From contig JAMCPD010000024.1 of assembly GCA_023379935.1 (NCBI GenBank), forward strand, positions 1 through 64,000: DNA of 64,000 nt. Reading direction: 5' to 3'. Under the pieces are notes generated by a model. It was given only the letters and a program-made list of their open reading frames with translations. It ran no database searches and was not told the origin of the DNA. Positions within the stretch are counted from its first letter, which is position 1. Each line of letters starts with the position of its first letter. Below, piece after piece: positions 1 through 10,421 of the stretch. Source of the stretch: Actinomycetota bacterium. GTDB lineage: Bacteria > Actinomycetota > Acidimicrobiia > Acidimicrobiales > JAMCPD01. Position numbers and translations under genes: made by a program.

Positions 1-2
1 CA

Positions 3-221
3 GAAGCTACCCATACTACCGGCGGTTACCTAACCGTATACCCCGCGGGTACTACAAGGCCTACAACTTCCAACCTGAACTTTATATCTACTTCTGGTTC
101 CGTACCTAACTTTGTTACGGTTGGATTGCCGACAACCGGATCTAATGCAGGGAACATATCCATCTACAACCTTTGGGGAGATACCAACATAACGGTTGAT
201 GTGGTTGGTTATTACGGATAA
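3..221 (+). CDS. C-terminal end of a secreted/surface protein with a 'LTVYPAG..RP..SNLNF...VDVVGYYG' domain (5' truncated by window edge)
   Basis: Frame starting at base 3 is open to TAA at 219-221: EATHTTGGYLTVYPAGTTRPTTSNLNFISTSGSVPNFVTVGLPTTGSNAGNISIYNLWGDTNITVDVVGYYG. Missed by the ORF track because it has no start codon in the window. Confidence 0.75.
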   Translation, partial: EATHTTGGYLTVYPAGTTRPTTSNLNFISTSGSVPNFVTVGLPTTGSNAGNISIYNLWGDTNITVDVVGYYG

Positions 222-616
222 AATTACGATATCCACCATAGCTAAACATGTTGAGCACCCGATTTATTGGACAGACTTTATTACTTGGATTCGCATTCAA
301 AGTGCAACTTTAACTCCAGGCCAAACTCTGTCAGTATAGGTATCGAGATATCAAGGGACTACAACTTCTTTAACGGGTGTTGTTCGAAAAAGTGCAAAAG
401 CTGTAGTGCTAAACGTTACGGAAGCAGACGCTACCTCACCTTCTTCTCTAAGAAGTTTATTCGGCCGGAGGCACAAAACCTGCTTCATCAAATCTAAACT
501 TCCCCCAATCTACCGTAGCTGTGGAAAACGTAAAAAACGTACCTCTTAGCGGGGCAGGTAAGATAGCAATCTACAACTACTCAGGCTCAACCGATGTGGT
601 TGGGCGGCCTGGGTAG
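222..616 (+). pseudogene. Decayed second copy of the same surface-protein domain
   Basis: Fragments TLTPGQTLSV*, AKAVVLNVTEADATSPSSL, then in another frame AGGTKPASSNLNFPQSTVAVENVKNVPLSGAGKIAIYNYSGSTDVVGRPG* match the upstream domain but are broken by stops/frameshifts. Confidence 0.65.
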
Positions 617-2706
617 GACTTTACTAACGTTTTAGCTTTTGCTAAAAGTTCCTTGTCCTTCTCATTTGGCTCATACTCACCGTAAGCAGTTCGTTCAACG
701 AGATTTACAGCAGCCTGTACCTGCTCATGGGTTTCAGACAAGCTTTGGGTCTTTGCCTCTTCCTTCCGCTTACCTCGACGGTTGGTTGCTTTGAGATTTT
801 GTATACGATTAGCCAGTTCCCGCAATGTTTCGTTATCCCGGCGAGGAGACTTGAGGCGCGCTGCTGAAAGTTCAAGTGCTTTCACAAATTTCTCCTGTGA
901 ATTTCGAGGACGATATTTATTATAACGCACGCCAAATAGTGCAAGCACGAGCAGCACTATTAATATGAGTGTCGGGACCGGTGGTATTTTTTTTATTCCT
1001 TTTACAACGTAACCAACGAGAATGGATCCGGGGTTCGGATTTGTTCTCGGTACGTTTGCAGTAGGGTCGAAGTTAAGCCATCCGATGCCGCTAAACCACA
1101 CCTGTACCCAAGCGTGAGCGTCAGATGCTTTGACATCATAAAGATCTGTAAGAGGGTTGTAGGAGCCCGGTATATACCCCACTGCTTCACGTACCGGTAT
1201 GCCAAGGCTACGTAGCATGACAGCCAAAGCTGTGGATATCTGCTCACAGTAGCCTATTCTGGTTGAAAACAACAGCTGATTTACCGCGTCTTGTCCGGGT
1301 AGGAGAGGGGGTATGTCGGTTGAATAACGGATGTGTGTCCTAATCCAATGTTCCAAAGTGAGAATCTTCATGTAAGAGCTGTGTTGGTGCATGGTTAGGG
1401 ATTCGGCTAAATTTCTTACCCGTTTGTATGATCTTGGCAGTTGAGTATAACGACGGATCAGCTGTGATGTTGGCAATGTCGTAATATCTGTTTGTAACAG
1501 GGAGGTACTTGGTTTCGGTACTTTAGATACAACAGTGTAAATTGTTCCCGGGGTCATTGCGATCGGAGTACGTATTGATCCTCCCGGCCCTATATAAAGC
1601 TGTTGGCTTGGGAACCACACTTGAGATGGATAGTTGGCAGCAAATATAAGGTTTGGGCCGGAAACAGCTAGGTAAAATGTCTGCACCTCTGTAAAGTGAG
1701 GGATGTTAAACATACCACTGTTTAAGAATGGAATACCAGCGAACTGTTGAGGTATAGAAAATGGGGACCCGGTATTGAGTCTTGTTAGGTTGTTACCGGG
1801 CTCCGTCCAAGCGGTCCCACTCCAAGTATCGTAAGTTTCCGCCACCCAGTGGCCGGGGACATTTGTTCGTACTCGAAGAACGGTGTTGTTGCTCAGATTA
1901 CCACGCAGTGCTTCGTTCAACGGTCCCGCGAAACCCAAAAACCCGCCTACTCTGGTTGCTCCGCCTGTATGTTCGGGCGATGCGGGCAGGTTACCAAGCA
2001 GTCCACCTCCGGCCAGCCCACCCGGATGAGGCAGAGGTATATATTGTGCGAGTTTATAGGGCAGAGCCAGCGCGGCATTTGCCTGGGGGGGAGGTAATAT
2101 TCCGATGGCAACTAAGGCGACAAATATTACTGTAATACCTGCCAAAATAGCCGCCTTTGCCGATCTTGGAGCAGGATTAGACATTGACTTCCATGTTTCC
2201 GACAAAGCCCAAATAGATGAAGATACCCAGGCGATAATGAATAAAGCAAAAGAAATACTTACAGCTTGAGCGGCGCCAACAGCTATTAGTATTGCAGAGG
2301 CGACCAAAGAAAATACAAGATCTTTTCTGGCGGGAACATCAAAGGAGTGTATTATCTGTACCAGTATGAACAGCCCCGCCAAAGGAACTTCAACTGTTCC
2401 TACTTGGGCAACTGCTCCAGTAACACTTATCGCCGCGAAAAAGTGGATAAAGGCCAGGATTAAGGCGAGCGTAAGAATTCCTTTAAGCCAAGCATAAGGA
2501 TGTGCTCGGGTGAAATAGGAAAACAACATTCCCGTTATCAATCCGGCACCGGCTAAGAGTCCCATTATGATGCTTATCTCTGAAGTTGCAGTTGTTGCAG
2601 CTATAGCTGTTAGAACCGCTAGAGTGGTGGCGATCCGAAGTGATATGGAGTTTTCCGGTTCCCCCGGTTTATTAGCCTGTTTGATTCTTTGCCATATCCT
2701 GACTAT
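577..2706 (-). CDS. Membrane transglutaminase-like protein (TgpA/DUF3488 type)
   Basis: Multi-TM N-terminus, then transglutaminase core 'TRIGYCEQISTALAVMLRSLGIPVREAVGYIPG...DAHAWVQVWFSGIGWLNFDPT'. Downstream of DUF58 and MoxR. Start uncertain: 2706 (ATA) or 2814 (GTG). Confidence 0.85.
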   Translation of the reverse strand: MVRIWQRIKQANKPGEPENSISLRIATTLAVLTAIAATTATSEISIIMGLLAGAGLITGMLFSYFTRAHPYAWLKGILTLALILAFIHFFAAISVTGAVAQVGTVEVPLAGLFILVQIIHSFDVPARKDLVFSLVASAILIAVGAAQAVSISFALFIIAWVSSSIWALSETWKSMSNPAPRSAKAAILAGITVIFVALVAIGILPPPQANAALALPYKLAQYIPLPHPGGLAGGGLLGNLPASPEHTGGATRVGGFLGFAGPLNEALRGNLSNNTVLRVRTNVPGHWVAETYDTWSGTAWTEPGNNLTRLNTGSPFSIPQQFAGIPFLNSGMFNIPHFTEVQTFYLAVSGPNLIFAANYPSQVWFPSQQLYIGPGGSIRTPIAMTPGTIYTVVSKVPKPSTSLLQTDITTLPTSQLIRRYTQLPRSYKRVRNLAESLTMHQHSSYMKILTLEHWIRTHIRYSTDIPPLLPGQDAVNQLLFSTRIGYCEQISTALAVMLRSLGIPVREAVGYIPGSYNPLTDLYDVKASDAHAWVQVWFSGIGWLNFDPTANVPRTNPNPGSILVGYVVKGIKKIPPVPTLILIVLLVLALFGVRYNKYRPRNSQEKFVKALELSAARLKSPRRDNETLRELANRIQNLKATNRRGKRKEEAKTQSLSETHEQVQAAVNLVERTAYGEYEPNEKDKELLAKAKTLVKSYPGRPTTSVEPE

Positions 2707-3677
2707 AACTTTGGCACCTCCACATCTCCGGGCACAGCAGCTGCCAACCTGCGCCCTCCTTGTTGAATATCGGTTACTACTTCCATTTTGGGACCGCCAT
2801 CTTCCATAGTGCACAGCAGTATTTGATCACCTTGAGCAAGCACTTCAGTAATTGTTCCCATTGCCAATGAGGCTTGTGTTTCACATGTTACTGGGTTGGC
2901 GGGTAACGATAGCACCAGAACTTTTGTCAATGGCGCAGACTGTTCACACTCATATACCAAGAGGGATCCTTTGTGGGCGCTCAAATGCCAATGGATTTTT
3001 TTCGGGTTATCCCCTATTAAGTAGTCTCGTACTGTCCGAGGTTCACCTACTTCCGCTTTGATGAAATGTGTTTGGTTTTCCCACGGCTCCATAAGCCGCA
3101 TCGGTAAGGACGAATGTGAATCCTTTCTCGCTGGGGCTACATAAAGAGGTCTGAACAGTTTAACATCAACTATTTTGTGCCACCAGATAAGCCCGAAGGG
3201 AGCGGCAGTTGATATTTCCAGTTTAATGTGACGCAGTACTCCTCTGTTGTGGGGGACTATCGGAATCTCAAGGCGGCCGGTGGCATCTATTATACCTGCC
3301 ATATTCGTGATGCGCATTGGTGTGGTAACAGCAGTTGACGGTTGGGCATGGTAACCCAGGGATGTTTCAGGTGTTACCCGTATGCCAACTGCTCCTTTTA
3401 CCTCTACCATTACCGGATTTGCAACAGATGTATCAGCAGGGTTGTGTAAGCAGGTAATGTTGGTTCGCAGTAAGATTATTCCGGGTAAAACTCCTCCAAT
3501 GAGTATAGTTCCACCGATCAAAGCGGCAACCACCTGTACCCATCCGGAACCGCTTTCATGTGCTACTCCCTCCAAGCTGCCCAACAACACCAAAGCAGTA
3601 AGGATAGGAATGAATATATGGTTTGGGCGGGGAAGGGGAAACGGTATAGTTGTTGTAACCCGTTTCCCGCTCTTCAC
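2703..3677 (-). CDS. DUF58 domain-containing protein
   Basis: 'EVGEPRTVRDYLIGDNPKKIHWHLSAHKGSLLV' DUF58 motif; MoxR-DUF58-transglutaminase gene order. Confidence 0.85.
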   Translation of the reverse strand: MKSGKRVTTTIPFPLPRPNHIFIPILTALVLLGSLEGVAHESGSGWVQVVAALIGGTILIGGVLPGIILLRTNITCLHNPADTSVANPVMVEVKGAVGIRVTPETSLGYHAQPSTAVTTPMRITNMAGIIDATGRLEIPIVPHNRGVLRHIKLEISTAAPFGLIWWHKIVDVKLFRPLYVAPARKDSHSSLPMRLMEPWENQTHFIKAEVGEPRTVRDYLIGDNPKKIHWHLSAHKGSLLVYECEQSAPLTKVLVLSLPANPVTCETQASLAMGTITEVLAQGDQILLCTMEDGGPKMEVVTDIQQGGRRLAAAVPGDVEVPKL

Positions 3678-4696
3678 GGTTTTGGAACCTGAGTGGAGTT
3701 TATAACATCTTGTATAATGTGGTGAGCGTAAGAACTGTTTGAACCGCGTATTCCCGATGTGTTTGGCATTGAACCGTCAGTTATTATCCTATGCGCTAAG
3801 CAGGGAACAGCCAATGCTTTGATGTCATCTGGAGTTACAAAGTTTCTGTTAGAAAGCACTGCATGCGCTCTGGCGGCTTGCACGAGTGTTATAGACGCGC
3901 GTGGGCTCGCCCCTAAAGTAATCTGTGGCCAGTTACGTGTTTTACGACAAAGCTCAACTGCAAAATGTGCAACTTTTGAGGTTACTTTTACCGACGATAC
4001 AGATTTTTGAACCTCTTTCCATACGGATGTATCCATTACAGGTGTTAAAGTTTCCAGTCTATCCTGGCTCCCCCGACGCAGAACCAAGCTCTCCTCCGTC
4101 ACTTCGTCGGGATATCCGATGTTTATTGCCATTCCAAAGCGATCCAGTTGGCTTGCCACCAATGGGTACGTTCCGAGTTGATTGACGGGGTTTTGTGTTG
4201 CTATTACTATTTGCGGGTCGGGCAACGGCCAAGATTTACCGTCAGCGGTTACTTGACCCTCTTCCATGGTTTCGAGCAGAGCCGATTGTGATCGCGGAGG
4301 AGTGCGGTTGAGTTCGTCAACTAACAGCACATGAGAGAAAACAGGACCTGGACGAAACTCCCAAGACTTAGTGGTGTCTGACCATATTGATGTTCCGGTG
4401 ATGTCTGAGGGAAGCAGATCCGGATGCCCCTGTATCCTGGAGAAATTGGTTTGCAGGGAAGTGGCCAAAGCCTTTGCCAACATTGTTTTCCCTACGCCAG
4501 GAACGTCTTCTATGAGTAAGTTCAGTCCGCTTAAAACAGACATAGTGGCTACCCCCAGTGCCCAAGGGGAACCGAGTACAACGTGAGAAAGGTTGTCGTA
4601 AAGCCTCCTGCCGGTCTCATTGGCCAGGTGAGTATCCGAAGTATCATCGTTGCTCAGTTGATCGGCAGCATCAATTGCAGTTTCCAATTTGTTCAC
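3674..4696 (-). CDS. MoxR-family AAA+ ATPase
   Basis: Walker A 'EDVPGVGKTMLAKALA', 'LLVDELNRTPPRSQSALLETMEEGQVT', 'ATQNP'. Confidence 0.93.
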   Translation of the reverse strand: MNKLETAIDAADQLSNDDTSDTHLANETGRRLYDNLSHVVLGSPWALGVATMSVLSGLNLLIEDVPGVGKTMLAKALATSLQTNFSRIQGHPDLLPSDITGTSIWSDTTKSWEFRPGPVFSHVLLVDELNRTPPRSQSALLETMEEGQVTADGKSWPLPDPQIVIATQNPVNQLGTYPLVASQLDRFGMAINIGYPDEVTEESLVLRRGSQDRLETLTPVMDTSVWKEVQKSVSSVKVTSKVAHFAVELCRKTRNWPQITLGASPRASITLVQAARAHAVLSNRNFVTPDDIKALAVPCLAHRIITDGSMPNTSGIRGSNSSYAHHIIQDVINSTQVPKP

Positions 4697-4725
4697 TTAA
4701 CCATTATCTACCATTATTGAGTTAT

Positions 4726-5370
4726 ATGACAGTACAGAGAGGAAGAACAGTAAATAGAAATAAAAAATTATCTAAAAATAATGAAACGATATCTCAATTA
4801 CCCAACGCTCTGCGGGGGAAGTTGCAAGACGCCCTAAGGGCGTATGAGCGTGACTCATATGGTGAAACGCTGAGACTGCTGAAAGTTTTGACGAAGGAAG
4901 CGCCTCGTTCATCATTGGTATGTGAACTTTATGGGCTTACACTTTATCGCATGGGAGAATGGCAGGAGGCAATTCGGGTACTGGAACGATTTGAACGTTT
5001 AACCGGTTCGGTTGATCAATATCCTGTTGTAGCGGACTGCTGGCGGGCCTCAGGCGATTATCAGAAGGTGGAGGAGATATGGGAGGTGTGCAGGAAAGTA
5101 TCCGAAAAGGAGGCAATGGCGGAGTGTAGGATTGTTGTAGCCGCAGCACGTGCGGACCAAGGGGATATGAAAGGTGCTCTTTCCCTCATGGTTCCTGTTT
5201 GCCGCGAGATAAAACATCCGTCCGTTTATCACTTGCGTCAATGGTATACTTTAGCTGATTTGTATGAACGAGCCGGCAGTATTATTCAAGCCAAGCGCTG
5301 GTTTTTGGCCGTTGCAAAACACGATCCTGAACTGGGTTGTGCACAACAACGACTGAATGCGCTAAGATGA
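4726..5370 (+). CDS. Tetratricopeptide-repeat-like protein
   Basis: TPR-like helical repeats (ALRAYERDSYGETLRLLKVLTKEAPRSSLVCELYGLTLYRMGEWQEAI). ATG at 4726 preferred over the upstream ORF start, which overlaps moxR antisense. Confidence 0.7.
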   Translation: MTVQRGRTVNRNKKLSKNNETISQLPNALRGKLQDALRAYERDSYGETLRLLKVLTKEAPRSSLVCELYGLTLYRMGEWQEAIRVLERFERLTGSVDQYPVVADCWRASGDYQKVEEIWEVCRKVSEKEAMAECRIVVAAARADQGDMKGALSLMVPVCREIKHPSVYHLRQWYTLADLYERAGSIIQAKRWFLAVAKHDPELGCAQQRLNALR

Positions 5371-6465
5371 TTGTCAATGATTGGTACGGAAACAAAAACC
5401 ACAACAGACATAAAAACAGACGTAAAACAGCTGCTTGGGGCAGAAGCTGAGTCGTTGCTCACGCACTCCTCAACTACCGTAAGCAAATCCCAGCTTACCT
5501 TGCCCGGGCCGGACTTTATTGACAAGGTATTCGTGGGATCTGATCGCCCTCCCGCCGTATTGCGCAACCTGTCCGCTATGTTCTCGCACGGACGGTTGGC
5601 AGGGACAGGGTATCTTTCAATTCTCCCTGTTGACCAAGGAGTCGAGCATTCAGGTGCCGCCTCTTTTGCAAAAAACCCGATTTATTTTGATCCCATTAAC
5701 CTGGCTGAACTTGCCCTAGCAGCGGGGTGTAATGCAATTGCTACAACGCTTGGAGTACTTGGGATGCTTTCACGGCGCTATGTTCACAAGATTCCCTTTA
5801 TTTTAAAACTCAACCATAACGAACTGTTGACCTATCCCAGTAAATATGATCAGATAATGTTTGCCTCGGTTCAACAAGCGGCTGATCTTGGAGCAGTTGC
5901 GGTAGGCGCTACCATATATTTCGGGTCAGAAGAGTCAGCCCGTCAGATACAAGAGGTGACCAAAGCCTTTGCTGAGGCTCATCGCTTGGGAATGTTCACT
6001 GTTCTGTGGTGTTACCTGAGGAACTCCTCTTTCAAAAAAGATGGTGTGGACTATCATGTCTCTGCTGACTTGACGGGACAAGCCAACCATTTGGGTGTGA
6101 CAATTGAGGCCGATTTAGTCAAGCAGAAGCAGCCGGAAAACAATGGCGGCTATATGGCTTTGAATTTTGGCAAAACCGATCCTTTGGTGTATGAAAAGCT
6201 CACAAGTGATCATCCAATAGATTTAACCCGTTGGCAGGTGCTTAACTGTTATGCAGGCAGAGTTGGTTTGATCAACTCTGGTGGAGAATCAAAGGGAGCC
6301 AGTGATTTATCTCAGGCGGTTCGTACGGCAGTTATCAACAAACGGGCCGGGGGTATGGGTTTGATAGTTGGTCGTAAGTCTTTTCAAAGGCCGATGGTAG
6401 AGGGTGTTGAGCTTATTCATGCTATCCAAGATGTCTATTTAGACACCTCAATAACCGTGGCCTGA
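5371..6465 (+). CDS. fbaB: Class I fructose-bisphosphate aldolase (FbaB type)
   Basis: '[26 protein letters not shown]', '[12 protein letters not shown]', '[20 protein letters not shown]'. Confidence 0.88.
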   Translation: MSMIGTETKTTTDIKTDVKQLLGAEAESLLTHSSTTVSKSQLTLPGPDFIDKVFVGSDRPPAVLRNLSAMFSHGRLAGTGYLSILPVDQGVEHSGAASFAKNPIYFDPINLAELALAAGCNAIATTLGVLGMLSRRYVHKIPFILKLNHNELLTYPSKYDQIMFASVQQAADLGAVAVGATIYFGSEESARQIQEVTKAFAEAHRLGMFTVLWCYLRNSSFKKDGVDYHVSADLTGQANHLGVTIEADLVKQKQPENNGGYMALNFGKTDPLVYEKLTSDHPIDLTRWQVLNCYAGRVGLINSGGESKGASDLSQAVRTAVINKRAGGMGLIVGRKSFQRPMVEGVELIHAIQDVYLDTSITVA

Positions 6466-6538
6466 GCTTGGACAACAGGTCGGACCTACAGGTCGCGGAG
6501 TAGTTTTGTTCTGCTGAGTTGGCATAGCAGCTGCAACT

Positions 6539-8482
6539 GTGACTAAGCTTAATTATGTAATGACTAATGTAAAAACGACTAATGTAAAACAGCTGGATAA
6601 ACTGATACTCCGTTTTGCCGGTGACTCTGGGGACGGAATGCAGTTGGTTGGGGATCGCTTTAGCATTGAGAGTGCAATTTTTGGAAATGATCTTGTAACG
6701 TTACCGGATTATCCTGCAGAAATACGTGCTCCCGCCGGAACGCTCCCCGGTGTTTCAGCTTTTCAAATTCAAATAGCAGATCATGATATATTGACTCCGG
6801 GTGATATTCCGGACGCTTTGGTGGCTATGAACCCCGCTGCTTTAAAGGCAAACTTCAGAAATATTACCTCCGCTACAACAATTATTGTAAATAGTGATTC
6901 TTTTGATGAGCGTAGTCTCGCGAAAGCAGGATATTCTTCTAACCCGCTAACGGACGGTTCTTTAGCGGGATATAAGGTTTATGAGGTTCCAATGACCAGC
7001 TTGACCGTTGAGGCATCCAAAGATTCGGGTGCGAAACCGCGAGATGCGGAAAGAGCCAAGAACTTTTTTGCTTTGGGATTGGTGAGTTGGATTTATGGCA
7101 GACCAACTAAGGATGTTTTGGATTGGATGACTGAACATTTTGCTTCAAAACCCTTGGTTTTGGAGGTAAACAAGCGTGCATTCAATGCGGGCTACAACTT
7201 TGGTGAGACTGCCGAGTTGTTTGAATCTTCTTATGAGATAGGACCTGCTAAATTGCCACCCGGTGAATATACCCAAATTACAGGAAACACAGCTATTGCA
7301 TGGGGTTTAGTGGTGGCTGCTGATCTGTCCAGGCTTTCATTATTTTTAGGCTCTTATCCTATAACTCCGGCTTCTGATATTTTACATGAGTTGGCCAAGC
7401 ATAAGAACTTTGGTGTACGCACTTTTCAAGCTGAAGATGAAATATCAGCGGTTCAAGCAGCGCTTGGAGCCTCTTTTGGGGGATCTCTGGGAGTTACCAC
7501 GACGAGCGGGCCGGGTCTTGACTTGAAAGCTGAAACTATAGGTTTGGCACTCAGCCTTGAACTACCCCTACTTGTAATAGATGTACAGCGTGCCGGTCCG
7601 TCTACAGGTATGCCGACCAAACCCGAGCAAAGCGACCTGTTGACGGCTTGTTATGGCAGGCATGGTGAAGCACCGCTGCCGGTGTTAGCGGCCAAAACTC
7701 CAACTGATTGCTTTGATGTTGTCATTGAGGCGGTTCGTATAGCGATAAAGTACCGCACTCCTGTGATACTGCTTTCTGATGCTTATTTAGCTAATGGCTC
7801 GGAGCCCTGGAGACTTCCCGATTTAGACGGTTTCGACAGGATAGACCCGGGGTTTGCCGATTCGCCTAATTATGAGGAGGCCGACGGCAGAAGGGTTTTA
7901 TATCCTTATTTGAGGGATGCCGATACTCTCGCCAGACCTTGGGTACTGCCCGGTACGCCCGGACTGGAGCATCGTATAGGTGGTCTGGAGAAAAAAGAGC
8001 CGTCGGGTGAGGTATCTTATGATCCAATCAATCATGCTCTTATGACCCGTATTCGCCGTGACAAGATAGCAGGCATAGCCCGAGATATTCCGCCTGTTTT
8101 TGTGGATGATCCGGATGATGGGGTGGGTGAGGGTACTCAACTGTTGGTATTGGGATGGGGATCCACATATGGAGCTATTACGACTGCAGCCAAGCGAGTC
8201 AGAGCCAGGGGGAAGAAGGTAGCTCATGCCCATTTGACGTATTTGAATCCATTCCCCTCCAATTTAGGTGATGTGCTCTCCAAGTACTCCAAGGTTATTG
8301 TACCGGAGTGTAATTTAGGACAGTTGACTATGATGATTAGGGCGAAGTTTTTGGTGGATGCGCACTGTATAAGTAAAGTACAGGGACAACCGTTCAAGAG
8401 TTCAGAGTTGGAGCGAACTATTATATCGGTTCTGGATGGCCAGGTGCAACATGGGATAGATGAGGATGGGGTAACAAGATGA
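6539..8482 (+). CDS. korA: 2-oxoacid:acceptor oxidoreductase, fused gamma-alpha subunit
   Basis: 'RFAGDSGDGMQLVGDRF' gamma domain fused to pyrimidine-binding alpha domain 'TSGPGLDLKAETIGLALSLELPLLVIDVQRAGPSTGMPTKPEQSDL'. Confidence 0.9.
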   Translation: MTKLNYVMTNVKTTNVKQLDKLILRFAGDSGDGMQLVGDRFSIESAIFGNDLVTLPDYPAEIRAPAGTLPGVSAFQIQIADHDILTPGDIPDALVAMNPAALKANFRNITSATTIIVNSDSFDERSLAKAGYSSNPLTDGSLAGYKVYEVPMTSLTVEASKDSGAKPRDAERAKNFFALGLVSWIYGRPTKDVLDWMTEHFASKPLVLEVNKRAFNAGYNFGETAELFESSYEIGPAKLPPGEYTQITGNTAIAWGLVVAADLSRLSLFLGSYPITPASDILHELAKHKNFGVRTFQAEDEISAVQAALGASFGGSLGVTTTSGPGLDLKAETIGLALSLELPLLVIDVQRAGPSTGMPTKPEQSDLLTACYGRHGEAPLPVLAAKTPTDCFDVVIEAVRIAIKYRTPVILLSDAYLANGSEPWRLPDLDGFDRIDPGFADSPNYEEADGRRVLYPYLRDADTLARPWVLPGTPGLEHRIGGLEKKEPSGEVSYDPINHALMTRIRRDKIAGIARDIPPVFVDDPDDGVGEGTQLLVLGWGSTYGAITTAAKRVRARGKKVAHAHLTYLNPFPSNLGDVLSKYSKVIVPECNLGQLTMMIRAKFLVDAHCISKVQGQPFKSSELERTIISVLDGQVQHGIDEDGVTR

Positions 8483-9516
8483 ACACTCAAACTACCCGTA
8501 AGGACTGGGTATCTGATCAAGAAGTACGCTGGTGCCCGGGATGTGGCGACTATTCAGTATTGATGGCAATGCAGATGATGCTTGTAACCGCAGGGGCAAC
8601 TCCGGAGAATACCGTTTTTGTTTCAGGTATCGGTTGTTCTTCAAGATTCCCTTACTACATGAATACCTATGGGGTACATTCAATACACGGACGTGCACCT
8701 GCATTTGCCACGGGATTGGCCATCAGCCGTCCAGACCTGGATGTATGGGTGATAACGGGGGATGGCGATGCGCTCTCAATTGGGGGAAATCACTTTATAC
8801 ATGCTTTACGCAGAAACATAAACATCAAGATACTCTTGTTCAATAATCAAATTTATGGCCTTACCAAAGGTCAGTACTCTCCTACTACAGAGATTGGGCA
8901 TATAACCAAGTCCTCTCCCTATGGATCACTTGATGCACCCTTCAATCCTGTCAGCTTAGCCCTTGGGGCGCAAGGCAGTTTTGTGGCGCGTACTCATGAC
9001 ATGGATAGGCAACACATGATAGATATGTTCAAGCGGGCTTGGCTTCACAAAGGAGCGGCTATGGTGGAGATTTACCAAAACTGCAACATTTACAACGATG
9101 GTGCTTTCGAAAAGATTACCGCTAAGGATGCCCGAGCTGACAACCTGATACCACTTGAGCATAAAAAACCTATCATATTTGGAAAAGAAAAGGAGCTGGG
9201 CGTGATTTTAGACGCTGCTGACGGCAATGTCACCGGTGGCCCAAGTGTTAATTTACGCATAGCTAAAGTTCAAGATGTCGGACAAGACAAGATTTTAGTC
9301 CATGATGAAACCAGAGAAGATTCCAGTTTAGCTTTTGCTTTATCACGCCTTTCGAGGGGGGTATTTGAACCTACTCCAATTGGGGTCTTCAGGGATGTTT
9401 CTACTCCTGAGTACGGAGCTCAGGTGGCAGATCAGTTGGATGGGGTCAAAGCAAAAAAGGGTACAGGCACTCTAAAACAACTGCTCCGTTCTGGTCCTAC
9501 TTGGACAGTTGATTAG
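8479..9516 (+). CDS. korB: 2-oxoacid:ferredoxin oxidoreductase, beta subunit
   Basis: 'WCPGCGDYSVL', TPP motif 'VITGDGDALSIGGNHFIHALRRNINIKILLFNNQIYGLTKGQYSPT'; ATGA overlap with korA. Confidence 0.92.
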   Translation: MNTQTTRKDWVSDQEVRWCPGCGDYSVLMAMQMMLVTAGATPENTVFVSGIGCSSRFPYYMNTYGVHSIHGRAPAFATGLAISRPDLDVWVITGDGDALSIGGNHFIHALRRNINIKILLFNNQIYGLTKGQYSPTTEIGHITKSSPYGSLDAPFNPVSLALGAQGSFVARTHDMDRQHMIDMFKRAWLHKGAAMVEIYQNCNIYNDGAFEKITAKDARADNLIPLEHKKPIIFGKEKELGVILDAADGNVTGGPSVNLRIAKVQDVGQDKILVHDETREDSSLAFALSRLSRGVFEPTPIGVFRDVSTPEYGAQVADQLDGVKAKKGTGTLKQLLRSGPTWTVD

Positions 9517-9560
9517 CTTGTCCGAGCCGGTACGGGATATGTTGGTTTAGGTTTTGTGAT

Positions 9561-10268
9561 ATGAGTACGGTTGAATTACTGCTTCACGAACGCGAAATGC
9601 TGTGTCAGACACTCCAAGAGGTTGGGCCGAATGGCCCAACTTTATGTCAAGGATGGAATGCATCCGATTTAGCGGCACATCTGCTCGTTAGAGAACACAA
9701 TCCCCTTACTCTTCCCGGTATGGCATTCGATAAAGCTTTTGGCGGCATCCTGGCCGGCTACACCAGTGCAGCCATGAGGCGTGCTCAGTTATCAGGATTT
9801 GATGATATGATCTCCAGACTTCGCCTTGGACCCCCCTTGCTTTATAGAATGAAGGGGCCAAGCGCATTGATTAATCTGGCTGAGAACTGGATACACCATG
9901 AGGACTTGTTAAGAGCCGATGATACTGGAACTTGCGCTGCTTGCGATCATAAAGAGCAGCACAGAGAACTGGATGACACTTTATGGAAGGTTATAGGATT
10001 CTATGGTTACATTGCCTCCCTTCGCCTCAAAGGAGTATCACTAAGGCTGCTGGGTGCCGATGGACAGTCCAAGCATATTGGTAAGTCTCGTGTTATTAGC
10101 CATGGGGGAGACAAAGCTGGCAACGGTGAATCCAATGTGGTTACTCTTGAAGGGGCACCGGGGGATATTGTTTTGTATTTAACCGGACGTCAAAAAGCGG
10201 CATCGATATCTGTTGATGCATCTCCACATGCCATGGAAATTTTGAACTCTGCCAAGCTGGGTCTGTAA
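9561..10268 (+). CDS. TIGR03085-like (mycothiol-dependent maleylpyruvate isomerase-related) protein
   Basis: 'LLLHEREMLCQTL..GPTLCQGWNASDLAAHLLVREHNP', 'NWIHHEDLLRA'. Confidence 0.75.
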   Translation: MSTVELLLHEREMLCQTLQEVGPNGPTLCQGWNASDLAAHLLVREHNPLTLPGMAFDKAFGGILAGYTSAAMRRAQLSGFDDMISRLRLGPPLLYRMKGPSALINLAENWIHHEDLLRADDTGTCAACDHKEQHRELDDTLWKVIGFYGYIASLRLKGVSLRLLGADGQSKHIGKSRVISHGGDKAGNGESNVVTLEGAPGDIVLYLTGRQKAASISVDASPHAMEILNSAKLGL

Positions 10269-10421
10269 GACTTTCTGATCCCAGGTTTAAGACGTCTTGA
10301 TGCACTCCGTTCAATTTGTCGATTATGGGGTTGTTTTTTCAGTGTTGGCAGCAAATTTAAAGCTTCCTATCTTCCAAAGTTCCCCTGTTCTCGGTGTAAG
10401 ATATTTCGGCTGGATAGGAAA

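Noticed and set aside
6539-9516. KorAB as evidence of reductive TCA CO2 fixation
   Set aside because: 2-oxoacid:ferredoxin oxidoreductases are common in actinobacteria as an oxidative TCA enzyme; no other rTCA genes in the window.
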